Source: Saccharopolyspora soli
GTDB lineage: Bacteria; Actinomycetota; Actinomycetes; Mycobacteriales; Pseudonocardiaceae
NCBI RefSeq assembly: GCF_022678645.1
Contig: NZ_JALBWV010000033.1
Location: 1 to 64,000 of the forward strand
Length of the DNA stretch: 64,000 nucleotides
Direction: 5' to 3'
The translations under genes were made by a program, and so were the position numbers. The number at the start of each line of letters is the position of its first letter. Position 1 is the stretch's first letter. The notes below the pieces were generated by a model. That model did not search any database. It worked only from the letters and a program-made list of their open reading frames with translations, and was not told the origin of the DNA. This document shows, one piece after another, positions 16,471 through 26,253 of this stretch.

Positions 16471-19400
16471 TCAGACGGTTTCGAAGCAGCCCGCGCCCAG
16501 CAGTCCCTTGAGCTCGCCCTGCAGACCGTTCTCCGTGGAGACGAAGAAGTCGCTGGACAGGGCCAGGCGGGTGGTGCCGCGCGGGGTCTGCAGCTTGAGG
16601 TGCACCGGGGTGGTGCCGGAATGCGCTCGCAGCGTCCGCTTCAGCTCCGCGACCAGGGACTGGTCGACCCGCCCCACCGGCACCTTGATCACGAACGCCG
16701 GGCTGGTGCCCGGATCGGTCTCGGCCGCGGAGATGTCCACCGGAACCGCGTCCGAGGCGAACACGCTGATCGTGCCCTCGCGCTCGTTGATGCGGCCCTT
16801 GACCGCGAGCGCGGTGTCCTCCACCAGGCAGTCGGCGTACATCTCGTAGGACTTCGGGAAGAACAGCACCTCCACGCTGGCGTCCAGGTCCTCCAGCGTG
16901 ACGATCGCCCACGGGTGGCCGTTCTTGTTGATGCGGCGCTGGATTCCCGAGATCATCCCGGCGATCTTGAGCTGCTCCTTGCCGCCGCCGAACTCCCGCT
17001 CGCCGCCGACCAGCTCGGCGATCCCGGTGTCCTGGTAGGGGGCGAGCAGCCGCTCCGCGCCGTCCAGCGGGTGCGCCGAGACGTACAGGCCCAGCATTTC
17101 CCGCTCGTAGGACAGCAACTGCTTGCGCGGCCACTCCTCCGGGGTGAACGCCAAGTGCGCCAGCGGCGAGGCGTCCGCGCTGTCGTCCGAGGGATCCGCG
17201 CCGAAGAGGTCGAACTGGCCCATCGCCTGCTGCCGCTTGAGCCCGATCACCGCGTCCACCGCGGCTTCGTGGTGCTGGGCCAACGACATCCGGGTGTGCC
17301 CCAGCGAGTCGAAGGCACCGGCCTTGATCAGCGATTCGATGACCCGCTTGTTGCAGGCCAGGATCTCCGACTTGTCCAGGAAGTCGGTGAACGAGACGTA
17401 GCGGCCCTTCTCGCTGCGGCTCTTCACGATCGAGGCCACCACGTTGGAGCCGACGTTGCGGATCGCGCTCATCCCGAAGCGGATGTCGGAGCCGACGGCG
17501 GCGAAGGTGTCCTTGGAGTCGTTGACGTCCGGGGAGAGCACCTTGACGCCCATCCGGCGGCATTCGGCGAGGTAGACCGCCATCTTGTCCTTGTTGTCGC
17601 CGTTGGAGGTCAGCAGCGAGGCCATGTACTCGGCCGGGTAGTTGGCCTTCAGGTACGCCGTCCAGTACGCCACCAGCGCGTAACCGGCCGCGTGCGACTT
17701 GTTGAACGCGTAACCGGCGAAGGGCAGCACCGTCTCCCAGAGCTTGGTGATGGCCTCGTCGCGGTAGCCGTTGGCCTGCATACCGGCGTGGAAGCCCTCG
17801 AATTCCTGGTCCAGGACTTCCTTCTTCTTCTTGCCCATCGCGCGGCGCAGGATGTCCGCTCGACCGAGGCTGTAACCGGCCACCTTCTGCGCGATCGCCA
17901 TGATCTGCTCTTGGTAGACGATCAGGCCGTAGGTCTCGTCGAGGATGTCGCGCAGATCCTCCTCAAGATCGGGGTGGATCGGCTCGATCTCCTTGCGCGC
18001 GTTCTTGCGGTCGGCGTAGTCGAGGTGCGCGTTGACATCCATCGGCCCCGGCCGGTACAGCGCGTTGGCCGCCACCAGGTCGCCGAACGCGGTCGGTTGC
18101 AGGCGTTTGAGCAGCTCGCGCATGCCGCCACCTTCGAACTGGAACACGCCCAGGCTTTCCCCGCGGGCGAGCATCTCGTAGGTGGTCTTGTCGTCCAGCC
18201 CCAGCGTCGACAGGTCGATCTCGACGCCGTGGTTCTCCTGCACCATCTTCAGCGCATCACCGAGGATGGTCAGGTTGGACAGCCCCAGGAAGTCCATCTT
18301 CAGCAGGCCGATGGCCTCGCAGGACGGGTAGTCCCAGCCGGTGATGATCGAACCGTCGTCCCTGGCCCACAGCGGAACCGTGCCCAGCAGCGGCTGGGAG
18401 GAGAGGATCACCGCGCAGGCGTGCACACCGGCGTTGCGGATCAGCCCTTCCAGGCCGCGGGCGGTGTCGAAGATCTGCGACACCGTCTGGTCGGTCTCGA
18501 TCAGGCTGCGGACCTCGGCGGCTTCGGTGTAACGCTCGTGCTGCGGGTCCACGATGCCGGACAGCGGGATGTCCTTGGCCGCGATCGGCGGCGGCAGCGC
18601 CTTGGAGATCTTGTCCGCGATGGCGAAACCGGGCTGGCCGTGGTGCACCCGCGCGGCGTCCTTGATCGCCGCCTTCGTCTTGATCTTGCCGAAGGTGATG
18701 ACCTGGGCCACCTTGTCCCGGCCGTACTTGTTGATCGCGTACTGCAGCACCTCGTCGCGACGCCGGTCGTCGAAGTCGAGGTCGATGTCCGGCGGGGAGT
18801 CGCGCTCCGGGTTCAGGAACCGCTCGAAGATCAGCCCGTGCTCCAGCGGGTCCAGGTTGGTGATGTGCAGGATGTAGGCCAACAGCGATCCCGCCGCCGA
18901 GCCACGACCCGGACCGACGTGGATGCCCTGCGACTTGGCCCACCGGGTCAGGTCGCCGACCACCAGGAAGTACGCGCAGTAGCCCTTGGTGTCGAGCACG
19001 TCCAACTCGATCCGGATGCGCTCCCGGCACTCCTCGGTCGGGCCGTCCGGGTAGCGGGTGGGCAGGTACTGCTCGATCTCGGCGGCCAGCAGGTCGCGCT
19101 CGGTCTTGCCGCTGCCGTCGGTCACCCGCGGCATCCGGTCCTGGAACTTCCAGACGTCCTCGTAGGACTCGACGCGCTCGGCGATCAGCAGCGTGCTGTC
19201 CGCCGCCCCGGGAACCTCCTTGTCCCAGTACTCGCGCATCTCCTCGGCGGACTTCAGGTAGTAGCCGTTGCCGTCGAACTTGAACCGGCTCTCGTCGCTG
19301 AGGGTCTTGCCGGACTGCACGCACAGCAGCGCGCCGTGCGACTCGGCCTGGTCGGCGGTGACGTAGTGGCTGTCGTTGGTCGCCAGCGGCTTGAGGTCCA

Positions 19401-20055
19401 ACTCCTTGGCGATCTTGAGCAGGCCCTCCCGCACCGAGCGCTCGATCGGCAGGCCGTGGTCCATCAGCTCCAGGAAGAAGTTCTCCTTGCCGAAGATGTC
19501 CCGGTAGTCCGCCGCGGCCTGCAAAGCCTCGTCGTACTGCCGCAGCCGCAGCCGGGTCTGGACCTCGCCGGACGGGCAGCCGGTGGTGGCGATGATGCCT
19601 TCGGCGTACTCGCTGATCAGCTCGCGGTCCATGCGCGGCTTGCGGTAGTAGCCCTCGAAACTGGCGCGGCTGGACAGCGTGAACAGGTTGCGCAGCCCGG
19701 TGGCGTTGGCCGCCACCATCGTCATGTGCGTGTACGCACCCGCACCCGAGACGTCGCCGCCCTCACCGAACTCGTCGGTGCCGCGCTGCTTGGCCTCACC
19801 CCAGAACACCGGCTTCTTGTGGAACCGGCTGCCCGGCGCCAAGTACGCCTCGATGCCGATGATCGGCTTGATGCCGGTTTTCCTCGCCTGCTGGTAGAAC
19901 TCGTCCGCGCCGAACATGTTCCCGTGGTCGGTCATGCCCACCGCGGGCATGCCCAATCTTTGCGCTTCCGCGAACAGCGCTGCGACCTTCGCCGCACCGT
20001 CGAGCATCGAGTACTCGGTGTGCACGTGCAGGTGGACGAAGGGGTCGACAGGCAC
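16471..20055 (-). CDS. dnaE1: DNA polymerase III alpha subunit
   Basis: The 1194-residue replicative polymerase. The N-terminal PHP domain starts with [18 protein letters not shown] (residues 6-23) and keeps its metal-binding histidines. The catalytic core has PDIDLDFDD and the [10 protein letters not shown] motif, followed by the helix-hairpin-helix and the OB fold near the C-terminus ([16 protein letters not shown]). Length and motifs match the actinobacterial DnaE1. GTG 20055 is chosen because AAGGAGGA lies eight bases upstream; the frame open to 20166 adds a low-complexity tail. A TAGGCT at 20101-20096 is a possible -10. Confidence 0.96.
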   Translation of the reverse strand: MPVDPFVHLHVHTEYSMLDGAAKVAALFAEAQRLGMPAVGMTDHGNMFGADEFYQQARKTGIKPIIGIEAYLAPGSRFHKKPVFWGEAKQRGTDEFGEGGDVSGAGAYTHMTMVAANATGLRNLFTLSSRASFEGYYRKPRMDRELISEYAEGIIATTGCPSGEVQTRLRLRQYDEALQAAADYRDIFGKENFFLELMDHGLPIERSVREGLLKIAKELDLKPLATNDSHYVTADQAESHGALLCVQSGKTLSDESRFKFDGNGYYLKSAEEMREYWDKEVPGAADSTLLIAERVESYEDVWKFQDRMPRVTDGSGKTERDLLAAEIEQYLPTRYPDGPTEECRERIRIELDVLDTKGYCAYFLVVGDLTRWAKSQGIHVGPGRGSAAGSLLAYILHITNLDPLEHGLIFERFLNPERDSPPDIDLDFDDRRRDEVLQYAINKYGRDKVAQVITFGKIKTKAAIKDAARVHHGQPGFAIADKISKALPPPIAAKDIPLSGIVDPQHERYTEAAEVRSLIETDQTVSQIFDTARGLEGLIRNAGVHACAVILSSQPLLGTVPLWARDDGSIITGWDYPSCEAIGLLKMDFLGLSNLTILGDALKMVQENHGVEIDLSTLGLDDKTTYEMLARGESLGVFQFEGGGMRELLKRLQPTAFGDLVAANALYRPGPMDVNAHLDYADRKNARKEIEPIHPDLEEDLRDILDETYGLIVYQEQIMAIAQKVAGYSLGRADILRRAMGKKKKEVLDQEFEGFHAGMQANGYRDEAITKLWETVLPFAGYAFNKSHAAGYALVAYWTAYLKANYPAEYMASLLTSNGDNKDKMAVYLAECRRMGVKVLSPDVNDSKDTFAAVGSDIRFGMSAIRNVGSNVVASIVKSRSEKGRYVSFTDFLDKSEILACNKRVIESLIKAGAFDSLGHTRMSLAQHHEAAVDAVIGLKRQQAMGQFDLFGADPSDDSADASPLAHLAFTPEEWPRKQLLSYEREMLGLYVSAHPLDGAERLLAPYQDTGIAELVGGEREFGGGKEQLKIAGMISGIQRRINKNGHPWAIVTLEDLDASVEVLFFPKSYEMYADCLVEDTALAVKGRINEREGTISVFASDAVPVDISAAETDPGTSPAFVIKVPVGRVDQSLVAELKRTLRAHSGTTPVHLKLQTPRGTTRLALSSDFFVSTENGLQGELKGLLGAGCFETV

Positions 20056-20174
20056 GGGGAAGTCCTCCTTCGCGGCGGCTCTGGGGAGAGCTGCCAGCCT
20101 AACTCCCGACCCCGACGCGACCGGAGATTCCCCCGGCGTTGCGTCTCCGGGGAGTTCCAGGCTCATCTTGCGCA

Positions 20175-20196
20175 GCGGTGCGGGTAGCGGAACCTC
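20175..20196 (-). repeat. Dispersed 22-base repeat, family C, copy 2
   Basis: The reverse complement is identical over all 22 bases to 11073-11094. It lies in the divergent region between dnaE and the next gene. Confidence 0.75.
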
Positions 20197-20274
20197 AGAC
20201 GCCGCCTGGACTGCGGGAGCAAATCACCGTGCCGTTGACGCTGTGGTCTGGTGGAGCGGGTAGCGTGGCACGAC

Positions 20275-21219
20275 GTGGCTGGCCCTGATCCCGTGGACGT
20301 ACGTCTGCTGAGCGTCGTCGCCGAGATGGGCCGTGCGGCGGTTCCCGAGATCGCCGGTCGGCTCGGCATGGATGTGCGTGACGTCGCCGCGCGTCTTGCT
20401 GCCCTGTCCACCACCGGTCTACCGCTGATCGTCGGTGTCGAGTGCGATGCCCAGGGCATCCGCAACGCGGTCGCCGCCGCGCAGCAGTGGGCCGCGCAGA
20501 ACATGGCCAGCGGGCCGTACCAGGTCTCCGGCCCCGGCAGCGGTGGCCACCAGGTGCAGCACTCCGGCCCCTACCCGCAACCGTCCGGCGGCTATCCGGT
20601 GCCCACCGGTGGCTACCCGGCGCCCGCCTACGGCGGGCCGAGCGGCCAGCGGTTCGTCCCACCTGGCCCGCCGCCATCGTCCTTCCCGCAGCAGCCGACC
20701 CAGCAGGACCCGATGAACGTCTGGGGACCGCCCGGATCCGCCTCGTGGGCGCGCGGCGACCAGCAGCGGCCGGGCCAGCCAGCGCCGCAGCCGGTGCGCA
20801 CCGGCAAGGTCGGCAGCAAGCTCGACGTCGAGGGTCTGGAGGGCGAGCGGATCACCATCATGCTCGTCGAGGTCGTGGATCCGGCGGATTTCCTGTTCAC
20901 CGCAGCCGGTTACGAGTTGCAGGACGGCGAGCGAGCGGTCGTCGTGCACACCGAGTTGACCAACCGCGGGACGATCCCGTTCGCCTCGCTGCCCGACCTG
21001 TACCTGGAGCTGGTCACGAAGGACGGCGCCACGGTGTCGAAGGCCCCGGTGTCGCTGTCCTCCCGCCCGCCGCACCGCATCGGCGTGCCCTCCGGCGAGA
21101 CCGCGGGCGGCCACACGGTGTACGTGCTCCCGGAGTCCACGGAGCTCACCGCGGTCCGCTGGACGCCGCGCCCCGGCGACGACCAACGCACCCTGACTTG
21201 GGACATAACCGACCTCTGA
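20275..21219 (+). CDS. Conserved protein with winged helix and C-terminal beta domain
   Basis: A 314-residue protein in three parts. Residues 1-60 (DPVDVRLLSVVAEMGRAAVPEIAGRLGMD) resemble an AsnC/Lrp-type winged helix. Then comes a Pro/Gly/Gln-rich linker of about 100 residues with repeated GGYP units. The last 130 residues form a beta domain. There is no signal peptide. TTGACG (20235) and TAGCGT (20261) with a long 20-base gap precede GTG 20275 by eight bases, so a leaderless start there is likely; GTG 20251 is the alternative. It is divergent from dnaE. The function is unknown. Confidence 0.7.
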   Translation: MAGPDPVDVRLLSVVAEMGRAAVPEIAGRLGMDVRDVAARLAALSTTGLPLIVGVECDAQGIRNAVAAAQQWAAQNMASGPYQVSGPGSGGHQVQHSGPYPQPSGGYPVPTGGYPAPAYGGPSGQRFVPPGPPPSSFPQQPTQQDPMNVWGPPGSASWARGDQQRPGQPAPQPVRTGKVGSKLDVEGLEGERITIMLVEVVDPADFLFTAAGYELQDGERAVVVHTELTNRGTIPFASLPDLYLELVTKDGATVSKAPVSLSSRPPHRIGVPSGETAGGHTVYVLPESTELTAVRWTPRPGDDQRTLTWDITDL

Positions 21220-21297
21220 CGTCTTTCCCGGTGATCCGTCGCGTCCGAACGGGCGTGTGCCCTTGCGGTTAGCGCTCTGATGTGGACACCTGGATGC

Positions 21298-22416
21298 ATG
21301 ACCTCTCCCGAGGGCGGTCGCACCAGCGTCGGTGTGCCGCGCGAGACGGCACCGGGTGAGCGCCGGGTCGCGCTGGTGCCCGGCGTGGTGGAGCGGTTGT
21401 GCGCGCAGGGGCTCCAGGTCGTCGTCGAGGCCGGTGCCGGACAGGCCGCGCTGATCCCAGACGACGCGTTCGCCAAGGCGGGCGCGAGCATCGGTGACCC
21501 GTGGTCGGCCGATGTCGTGGTGAAGGTCGACCCGCCGAGTGCCGCCGAGATCGACCGGTTGTCGACCGGATCGGTGCTGATCGGATTCCTGGCGCCGTTG
21601 ACGGAACCGGACATCGCCGAGCAGCTGCGCGTGGCCGGGGTGCTGGGTTTCGCGCTGGAGTTGGTACCGCGCATCTCCCGAGCCCAGTCGATGGACGCGT
21701 TGTCGTCGCAGGCCAACGTGGCCGGATACCGGGCCGTGCTGCTGGCGGCGAACGAATGCACCCGGTTCTTCCCGATGCTGACCACGGCGGCGGGCACTGT
21801 GAAGCCCGCATCGGTGCTGGTGCTCGGCGTCGGGGTCGCCGGACTGCAGGCGTTGGCGACCGCGAAGCGGCTCGGCGCCCGCACCACGGGTTACGACGTG
21901 CGACCGGAGGTCGCCGACCAGGTGCGTTCGGTGGGCGCGAAGTGGCTGGACCTGGGTGTGGCGGCGGTCGGCGAAGGCGGCTACGCCCGCGAGCTGACCG
22001 AGGCGGAACGCGCCGAGCAGACCCACCGGCTGAACTCGGCGATCAGCGGTTTCGACGTGGTGATCACCACAGCCCTGGTGCCGGGCAGCCCGGCACCGAA
22101 GCTGGTTCCGGCCGAGGCGGTGCGCCGGATGCGACCGGGCAGCGTGATCGTCGACCTGGCCGGCGCGGCGGGCGGCAACTGCGAGCTCAGCGAGCCGGGC
22201 CGCACCGTGGTGGACCACGAGATCACCATCGCCACCCCGCTGAACCTCCCGGCGACCATGCCGGAACACGCCAGCGAGCTCTACGCCCGAAACGTCCAGG
22301 CGCTGCTCGAATCGATGCTCGTCGACGGCCGCCTCGCCCCCGACTTCGAAGACGAGGTGCTGGCCGCCACCTGCATCACCCGACCGGATCCGACACGAGC
22401 TTCGACAACCGGGTGA
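21298..22416 (+). CDS. pntAA: NAD(P) transhydrogenase, alpha subunit part 1
   Basis: A 372-residue soluble NAD(H)-binding component (domain I) of the proton-translocating transhydrogenase, related to alanine dehydrogenase. It shows GVPRETAPGERRVALVP, the RAQSMDALSSQANVAGYRAV block and the nucleotide fold VLVLGVGVAGLQA. As in Rhodospirillum, alpha is split in two genes. ATG 21298 is taken; ATG 21280 adds six residues. The TGA lies inside a family A hairpin (22411-22461), so the final residues PTRASTTG may be repeat-influenced. The next two genes complete the enzyme. Confidence 0.92.
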   Translation: MTSPEGGRTSVGVPRETAPGERRVALVPGVVERLCAQGLQVVVEAGAGQAALIPDDAFAKAGASIGDPWSADVVVKVDPPSAAEIDRLSTGSVLIGFLAPLTEPDIAEQLRVAGVLGFALELVPRISRAQSMDALSSQANVAGYRAVLLAANECTRFFPMLTTAAGTVKPASVLVLGVGVAGLQALATAKRLGARTTGYDVRPEVADQVRSVGAKWLDLGVAAVGEGGYARELTEAERAEQTHRLNSAISGFDVVITTALVPGSPAPKLVPAEAVRRMRPGSVIVDLAGAAGGNCELSEPGRTVVDHEITIATPLNLPATMPEHASELYARNVQALLESMLVDGRLAPDFEDEVLAATCITRPDPTRASTTG

Positions 22417-22461
22417 GGGGCACCCGTGACCCAGTTACTCGGTCACGGGTGCCCCTCACCC
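22411..22461. repeat. Long hairpin repeat, family A, copy 2
   Basis: A perfect 21-bp stem, 22411-22431 against 22441-22461, with a nine-base loop CAGTTACTC. The left arm begins GGGTGAGGGGCACCCGTGAC. It sits between the two alpha-subunit genes of the transhydrogenase, provides the stop codon of the first, and ends 20 bases before the second. Inside an operon it may lower downstream expression or stabilise the upstream message. Confidence 0.85.
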
Positions 22462-22481
22462 AGACACGGGGAGGAGGAGCG

Positions 22482-22787
22482 ATGTTCCTGGCTGATCTGG
22501 CGATCCTGGTGTTGGCGGGGTTCGTCGGCTTCGCGGTGATCTCGAAGGTGCCGAACACCCTGCACACCCCGCTGATGTCCGGCACCAACGCCATCCACGG
22601 CATCGTGCTGCTCGGTGGCGTGCTGGTGCTGGGGTCCGGTGTGGACAGTCTCGGCTCCCAGCTGCTGGCGCTGGTGGCGATCGTGTTCGGCACCATCAAC
22701 GTGGTCGGCGGATTCCTGGTCACCGACCGGATGTTGGGCATGTTCAAGCGCAAGCCGGACGCGGCGCGGAAGGGTGCCGAGAAGTGA
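22482..22787 (+). CDS. pntAB: NAD(P) transhydrogenase, alpha subunit part 2
   Basis: A 101-residue membrane protein with three hydrophobic segments, the small alpha-2 part of the split transhydrogenase. It has the conserved VPNTLHTPLMSGTNAIHGIV stretch that lines the proton path. ATG 22482 follows GAGGAGGAGCG. It ends FKRKPDAARKGAEK and overlaps the beta gene by four bases (GTGA). Confidence 0.93.
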   Translation: MFLADLAILVLAGFVGFAVISKVPNTLHTPLMSGTNAIHGIVLLGGVLVLGSGVDSLGSQLLALVAIVFGTINVVGGFLVTDRMLGMFKRKPDAARKGAEK

Positions 22788-24163
22788 TCACGCTGCGGTC
22801 GGTGCTCTACATCCTGGCGTTCGCGCTGTTCATCTACGGCCTGATGGGACTGACCGGGCCGCGCACCGCGGTGCGCGGCAACGCGATCGCGGCGGCTGGC
22901 ATGGTGGTCGCGGTCGTCGCCACGCTGCTCACCCCCGGGCTGGGCAACTGGTGGCTGATCGCGCTGGGCCTGGTGCTCGGCTCGGTCATCGGGGTGCCCG
23001 CCGCGCGGCGGGTGAAGATGACCGCGATGCCGCAGATGGTGGCGCTGTTCAACGGTGTCGGCGGCGGTGCGGTGGCGCTCACCGCCTGGGTGGAGTTCCG
23101 CGAAACCGCCGGATTCCAGGGCGAACCCGCCTTCGTTTCGGTCTCGACGCTGTTCGCCGCGATCATCGGATCGGTCTCGTTCTGGGGTTCCCTGGTGGCC
23201 TTCGGCAAGCTGCAGGAGATCGTGCCGGGCCGCCCGATCACGGTCGGCCGCCTGCAACTGCCGCTGAACGTCCTGCTGCTGGCCGGGGCGGTCGGCTGCG
23301 CCGTGGCGATCGGGCTGGGCGGCAACGCCGAGTGGCTGCTCGTCGCGCTGCTGGTGCTGGCCGGGGTCGCCGGGATCGCGGTGGTGCTGCCGATCGGCGG
23401 GGCCGACATGCCGGTGGTGGTGTCGCTGCTCAACGCCTCCACCGGGCTGTCCGCGGCGGCGGCCGGGCTGGCGTTGAGCAACACCGCGATGATCGTGGCA
23501 GGCATGCTGGTGGGCGCGTCCGGTTCGATCCTCACCGACCAGATGGCCAAGGCGATGAACCGGTCGATCCCGTCGATCGTCGCGGGCGGGTTCGGGGGTG
23601 GCGCGACGACCGCTCCGGCGGTCACCGGTGGTTCGGTGCGTGCCGTGAGCGCAGCCGATGTGGCGATCCAACTGGCGTACGCCGGGCAGGTGATCGTGGT
23701 GCCCGGCTACGGCATGGCGGTCGCGCAGGCCCAGCACGCCGTGCAGGACATGGCGAAGTTGTTGACCGACCGGGGTGTCGCCGTCGACTACGCGATCCAC
23801 CCGGTGGCAGGCCGGATGCCCGGTCACATGAACGTGCTGCTCGCCGAGGCGGACGTGCCCTACGAACAGCTCAAGGAGATGGACGAGATCAACGACGAGT
23901 TCGCCCGCACCGACGTCGCGCTGGTGATCGGCGCCAACGACGTCACCAACCCGGCGGCCCGCAGCGACCCGAACTCCCCGATCTACGGCATGCCGATCCT
24001 CAACGTCGACCAGGCCAAGGCGGTCATCGTGCTGAAACGCTCGATGCGCGCGGGCTTCGCGGGCGTGGACAACCCGCTCTACACCGACCCGAAGACGACG
24101 ATGCTGTTCGGCGACGCCAAGTCCTCGGTCCGCGAGGTGGTCGAAGAGCTAAAAGCCCTCTGA
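22784..24163 (+). CDS. pntB: NAD(P) transhydrogenase, beta subunit
   Basis: A 459-residue protein. The first half has about eight membrane segments; the C-terminal 180 residues form the NADP(H)-binding domain III with VVPGYGMAVAQAQHA, VGRMPGH-like AGRMPGHMNVLLAEA and GANDVTNPAA. It completes a proton-translocating transhydrogenase that makes NADPH from NADH. GTG 22784 overlaps the preceding stop codon. With nadABC in the same window, pyridine nucleotide supply and balance are both encoded here, though nothing shows shared control. Confidence 0.95.
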   Translation: MITLRSVLYILAFALFIYGLMGLTGPRTAVRGNAIAAAGMVVAVVATLLTPGLGNWWLIALGLVLGSVIGVPAARRVKMTAMPQMVALFNGVGGGAVALTAWVEFRETAGFQGEPAFVSVSTLFAAIIGSVSFWGSLVAFGKLQEIVPGRPITVGRLQLPLNVLLLAGAVGCAVAIGLGGNAEWLLVALLVLAGVAGIAVVLPIGGADMPVVVSLLNASTGLSAAAAGLALSNTAMIVAGMLVGASGSILTDQMAKAMNRSIPSIVAGGFGGGATTAPAVTGGSVRAVSAADVAIQLAYAGQVIVVPGYGMAVAQAQHAVQDMAKLLTDRGVAVDYAIHPVAGRMPGHMNVLLAEADVPYEQLKEMDEINDEFARTDVALVIGANDVTNPAARSDPNSPIYGMPILNVDQAKAVIVLKRSMRAGFAGVDNPLYTDPKTTMLFGDAKSSVREVVEELKAL

Positions 24164-24189
24164 GGTGCACTGCGGGCGGCGGCCGGTGC

Positions 24190-24486
24190 TCACTGCTTGT
24201 CGCGGCGGAAGAAGTCCAGCGGATTGGCGCGTTTGGGCCGCTCGGGCTTGTCCCGGCTGCGGTACTGCAGCGTCGGCCATTCCCCCGCATCGTCGTTCGA
24301 GCGCTCCGGTTCCGGGCCGCCGAGCACCGACGGTGACGCGGTGCCGACGTCCTCGGCGCTGATCACGTCACCGAGGCTGGTGAAACCGGCGGGCGGGGTG
24401 TCCGCGTCCGAGCCGGGGTCGATCACCGGCATGCCGCTGGGCGGCGTCGGTGCGTCTGATCCCTCGAACGATCGTGACTGTGCCAT
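24190..24486 (-). CDS. Small hypothetical protein
   Basis: A 98-residue acidic, disordered-looking protein, Pro/Ser/Asp rich, that ends in a basic stretch KPERPKRANPLDFFRRDKQ. ATG 24486 has AAGGGGG four bases upstream, which supports translation. It has no membrane segment or known domain. It is convergent with pntB and lies 43 bases downstream of the pseudouridine synthase gene in the same direction. The function is unknown. Confidence 0.5.
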   Translation of the reverse strand: MAQSRSFEGSDAPTPPSGMPVIDPGSDADTPPAGFTSLGDVISAEDVGTASPSVLGGPEPERSNDDAGEWPTLQYRSRDKPERPKRANPLDFFRRDKQ

Positions 24487-24531
24487 CAAGCCCCCTTTGT
24501 CGTCGCAGGCTTGCCCGCCACGGTACCCAAA

Positions 24532-25461
24532 TCAGCCGTCTTGATCGCGGAGCGCGTCCAGCGCGTGCTGGAGATCGGCCGGGTATTCGCTTTCGAACGT
24601 CACCCAGCCACCGGAGGGGTGCTCGAACGAGAGGCCACGTGCGTGCAACCACTGTCTGGTAATAGCGAGACGTCGGGCCAGCACCGGGTCCGCGCCGTAG
24701 GTGAGGTCGCCGACGCACGGGTGCTTGATCGCCGCGAAGTGCACCCGGATCTGGTGCGTGCGACCGGTTTCCAGCTTCACGTCCACCAGCGACGCCGCCC
24801 GGAACGCCTCCACCGTCTCGTAGTGGGTGATGCTCGGCTTGCCGCCGGTGACGACCGCGAACTTGTAGTCGTGGCGCGGATGCCGGTCGATCGGCGCGTC
24901 GATGGTGCCGCGGCTCGGGTCCGGATGTCCCTGCACCACAGCGTGGTAGCGCTTGTCCACGGTGCGTTCCTTGAACGCGCGCTTGAGCACCGAGTACGCG
25001 TGCTCGCTCTTGGCGACGACCATGACGCCGGTGGTGCCCGCGTCGAGCCGGTGCACGACGCCCTGCCGTTCGGCGGCGCCGGAGGTCGCGATGCGCACAC
25101 CCGCCGCAGCGAGCCCGCCGACCACCGTCGGCCCTTCCCAACCGGGGCTGGGGTGCACCGCGACGCCGACCGGCTTGTCCACCACGACGATGTCGTCGTC
25201 CTCGTGCAGGATCTTCAGCCCTTCCACCGGCACCGCGACGACCTGCAACGGCTGCTCCGCCGGTGGCAGCACCACTTCCAGCCACGCCCCCGCGACCAGC
25301 CGGTCCGACTTGCCCGCCGGGTTGCCGTCCAGCAGCACATCGCCGGACTCCGCCAGTGACGCGACCGCGTTGCGGGACAGCCCCAGCAGCTTCGAAAGGC
25401 CCGCGTCCACCCGCATGCCGTCCAGCCCTTCGGGCACCGGCAGGGTTCGGAGATCGCTCAC
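24532..25461 (-). CDS. rluD: RluD-type ribosomal large subunit pseudouridine synthase
   Basis: A 309-residue RNA-modifying enzyme. An S4 RNA-binding domain covers about residues 14-65 ([26 protein letters not shown]), followed by the RsuA/RluA catalytic domain with the active-site aspartate D140 in [11 protein letters not shown] and the [12 protein letters not shown] motif. It makes pseudouridine in 23S rRNA. GTG 25461 overlaps the stop of lspA (GTGA), an arrangement common in actinobacteria. Confidence 0.93.
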   Translation of the reverse strand: MSDLRTLPVPEGLDGMRVDAGLSKLLGLSRNAVASLAESGDVLLDGNPAGKSDRLVAGAWLEVVLPPAEQPLQVVAVPVEGLKILHEDDDIVVVDKPVGVAVHPSPGWEGPTVVGGLAAAGVRIATSGAAERQGVVHRLDAGTTGVMVVAKSEHAYSVLKRAFKERTVDKRYHAVVQGHPDPSRGTIDAPIDRHPRHDYKFAVVTGGKPSITHYETVEAFRAASLVDVKLETGRTHQIRVHFAAIKHPCVGDLTYGADPVLARRLAITRQWLHARGLSFEHPSGGWVTFESEYPADLQHALDALRDQDG

Positions 25462-26111
25462 TTCTCCGCAGCCTTCTTCCGGCGGTGCACCGTGCCGTCG
25501 TAGTCCCGGCCCAGCAACGACATCAGCACGACCAGGATGCCGCCGCAGACGATGCAGCTGTCGGCGACGTTGAACACCGGCCACACCGCGCCGCCCGGCG
25601 CGAAGACCGACAGGAAGTCCACCACGTGCCCTTGCAGCGGGCCGGGGGCGCGGAAGATGCGGTCGGCCAGGTTGCCGCAGGCACCGCCGAGCACCAGGCC
25701 GAGGCCCACCGCCCAGCCCAGCGAACGCAGCTTCGGCGCCAGCCAGATGATCACCACGACGACCGCGATCGCGAGCAGCGCCAACAGCCACGTCATGCCG
25801 GTGGCCAGCGAGAACGCGGCACCGGGATTGCGCAGCACGTCGAGGTAGAGCAGGCCGCCGAGCAGTCGGACCGGCGGGCCGCCTTCCAGGTTGGCCACCA
25901 CGGCGATCTTGGTGACGATGTCGATGCCCAAGGCCACCACAGCCACCCCGAACAGCAACCCGAGCAGCCGCCGGGACCCGACGCGCGGCGATTTGCCGGG
26001 ATCTGCCGCGTCGGTCTGCGTCTCGTTGACCTGCGCTGCGACGGTTTCGCTGTCCGCGCGCTCTGCGGAGGACTGCCCTTGGGAGGACGGCTCGGTGCTC
26101 ACGACGGCCAT
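25458..26111 (-). CDS. lspA: Lipoprotein signal peptidase II
   Basis: A 217-residue membrane aspartic protease that removes signal peptides from lipoproteins after lipidation. It has four membrane segments and the two catalytic aspartates D150 (GACGNLADR) and D184 (VFNVADS). The N-terminal 45 residues are a hydrophilic, Gln/Ser/Glu-rich extension, longer than in the E. coli enzyme but usual in actinobacteria. It is co-transcribed with rluD by overlap. Upstream lies a family C repeat. Confidence 0.95.
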   Translation of the reverse strand: MAVVSTEPSSQGQSSAERADSETVAAQVNETQTDAADPGKSPRVGSRRLLGLLFGVAVVALGIDIVTKIAVVANLEGGPPVRLLGGLLYLDVLRNPGAAFSLATGMTWLLALLAIAVVVVIIWLAPKLRSLGWAVGLGLVLGGACGNLADRIFRAPGPLQGHVVDFLSVFAPGGAVWPVFNVADSCIVCGGILVVLMSLLGRDYDGTVHRRKKAAEK

Positions 26112-26159
26112 TGTCCCTGAACCGCAGCGGATGCATCGCGGCAGTACCTGAACTCACTC

Positions 26160-26181
26160 GCGGTGCGAGTAGCGGAGCCTC
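26160..26181 (-). repeat. Dispersed 22-base repeat, family C, copy 3
   Basis: Matches 20 of 22 bases of the copies at 11073 and 20175, same orientation as the latter. It lies between the class V aminotransferase and lspA. Confidence 0.65.
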
Positions 26182-26253
26182 CCCGCCTGCGTCCCGCGCA
26201 CCGCACAAGGTGGCGATTTCGCGCGCCCCGGATTCCGGATCGCGGAAGCTGGC

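Noticed and set aside
16600..20187. Plus-strand open frame of 1195 codons opposite dnaE
   Set aside because: It is the mirror of a clear polymerase gene. High GC at third positions leaves the opposite strand open; the protein is a run of Arg, Gly, Val and His with no domain.
20235..20266. TTGACG and TAGCGT as a firm promoter for the gene at 20275
   Set aside because: The gap of 20 bases is too long for a standard promoter. I keep only the -10 and the leaderless start as a suggestion.
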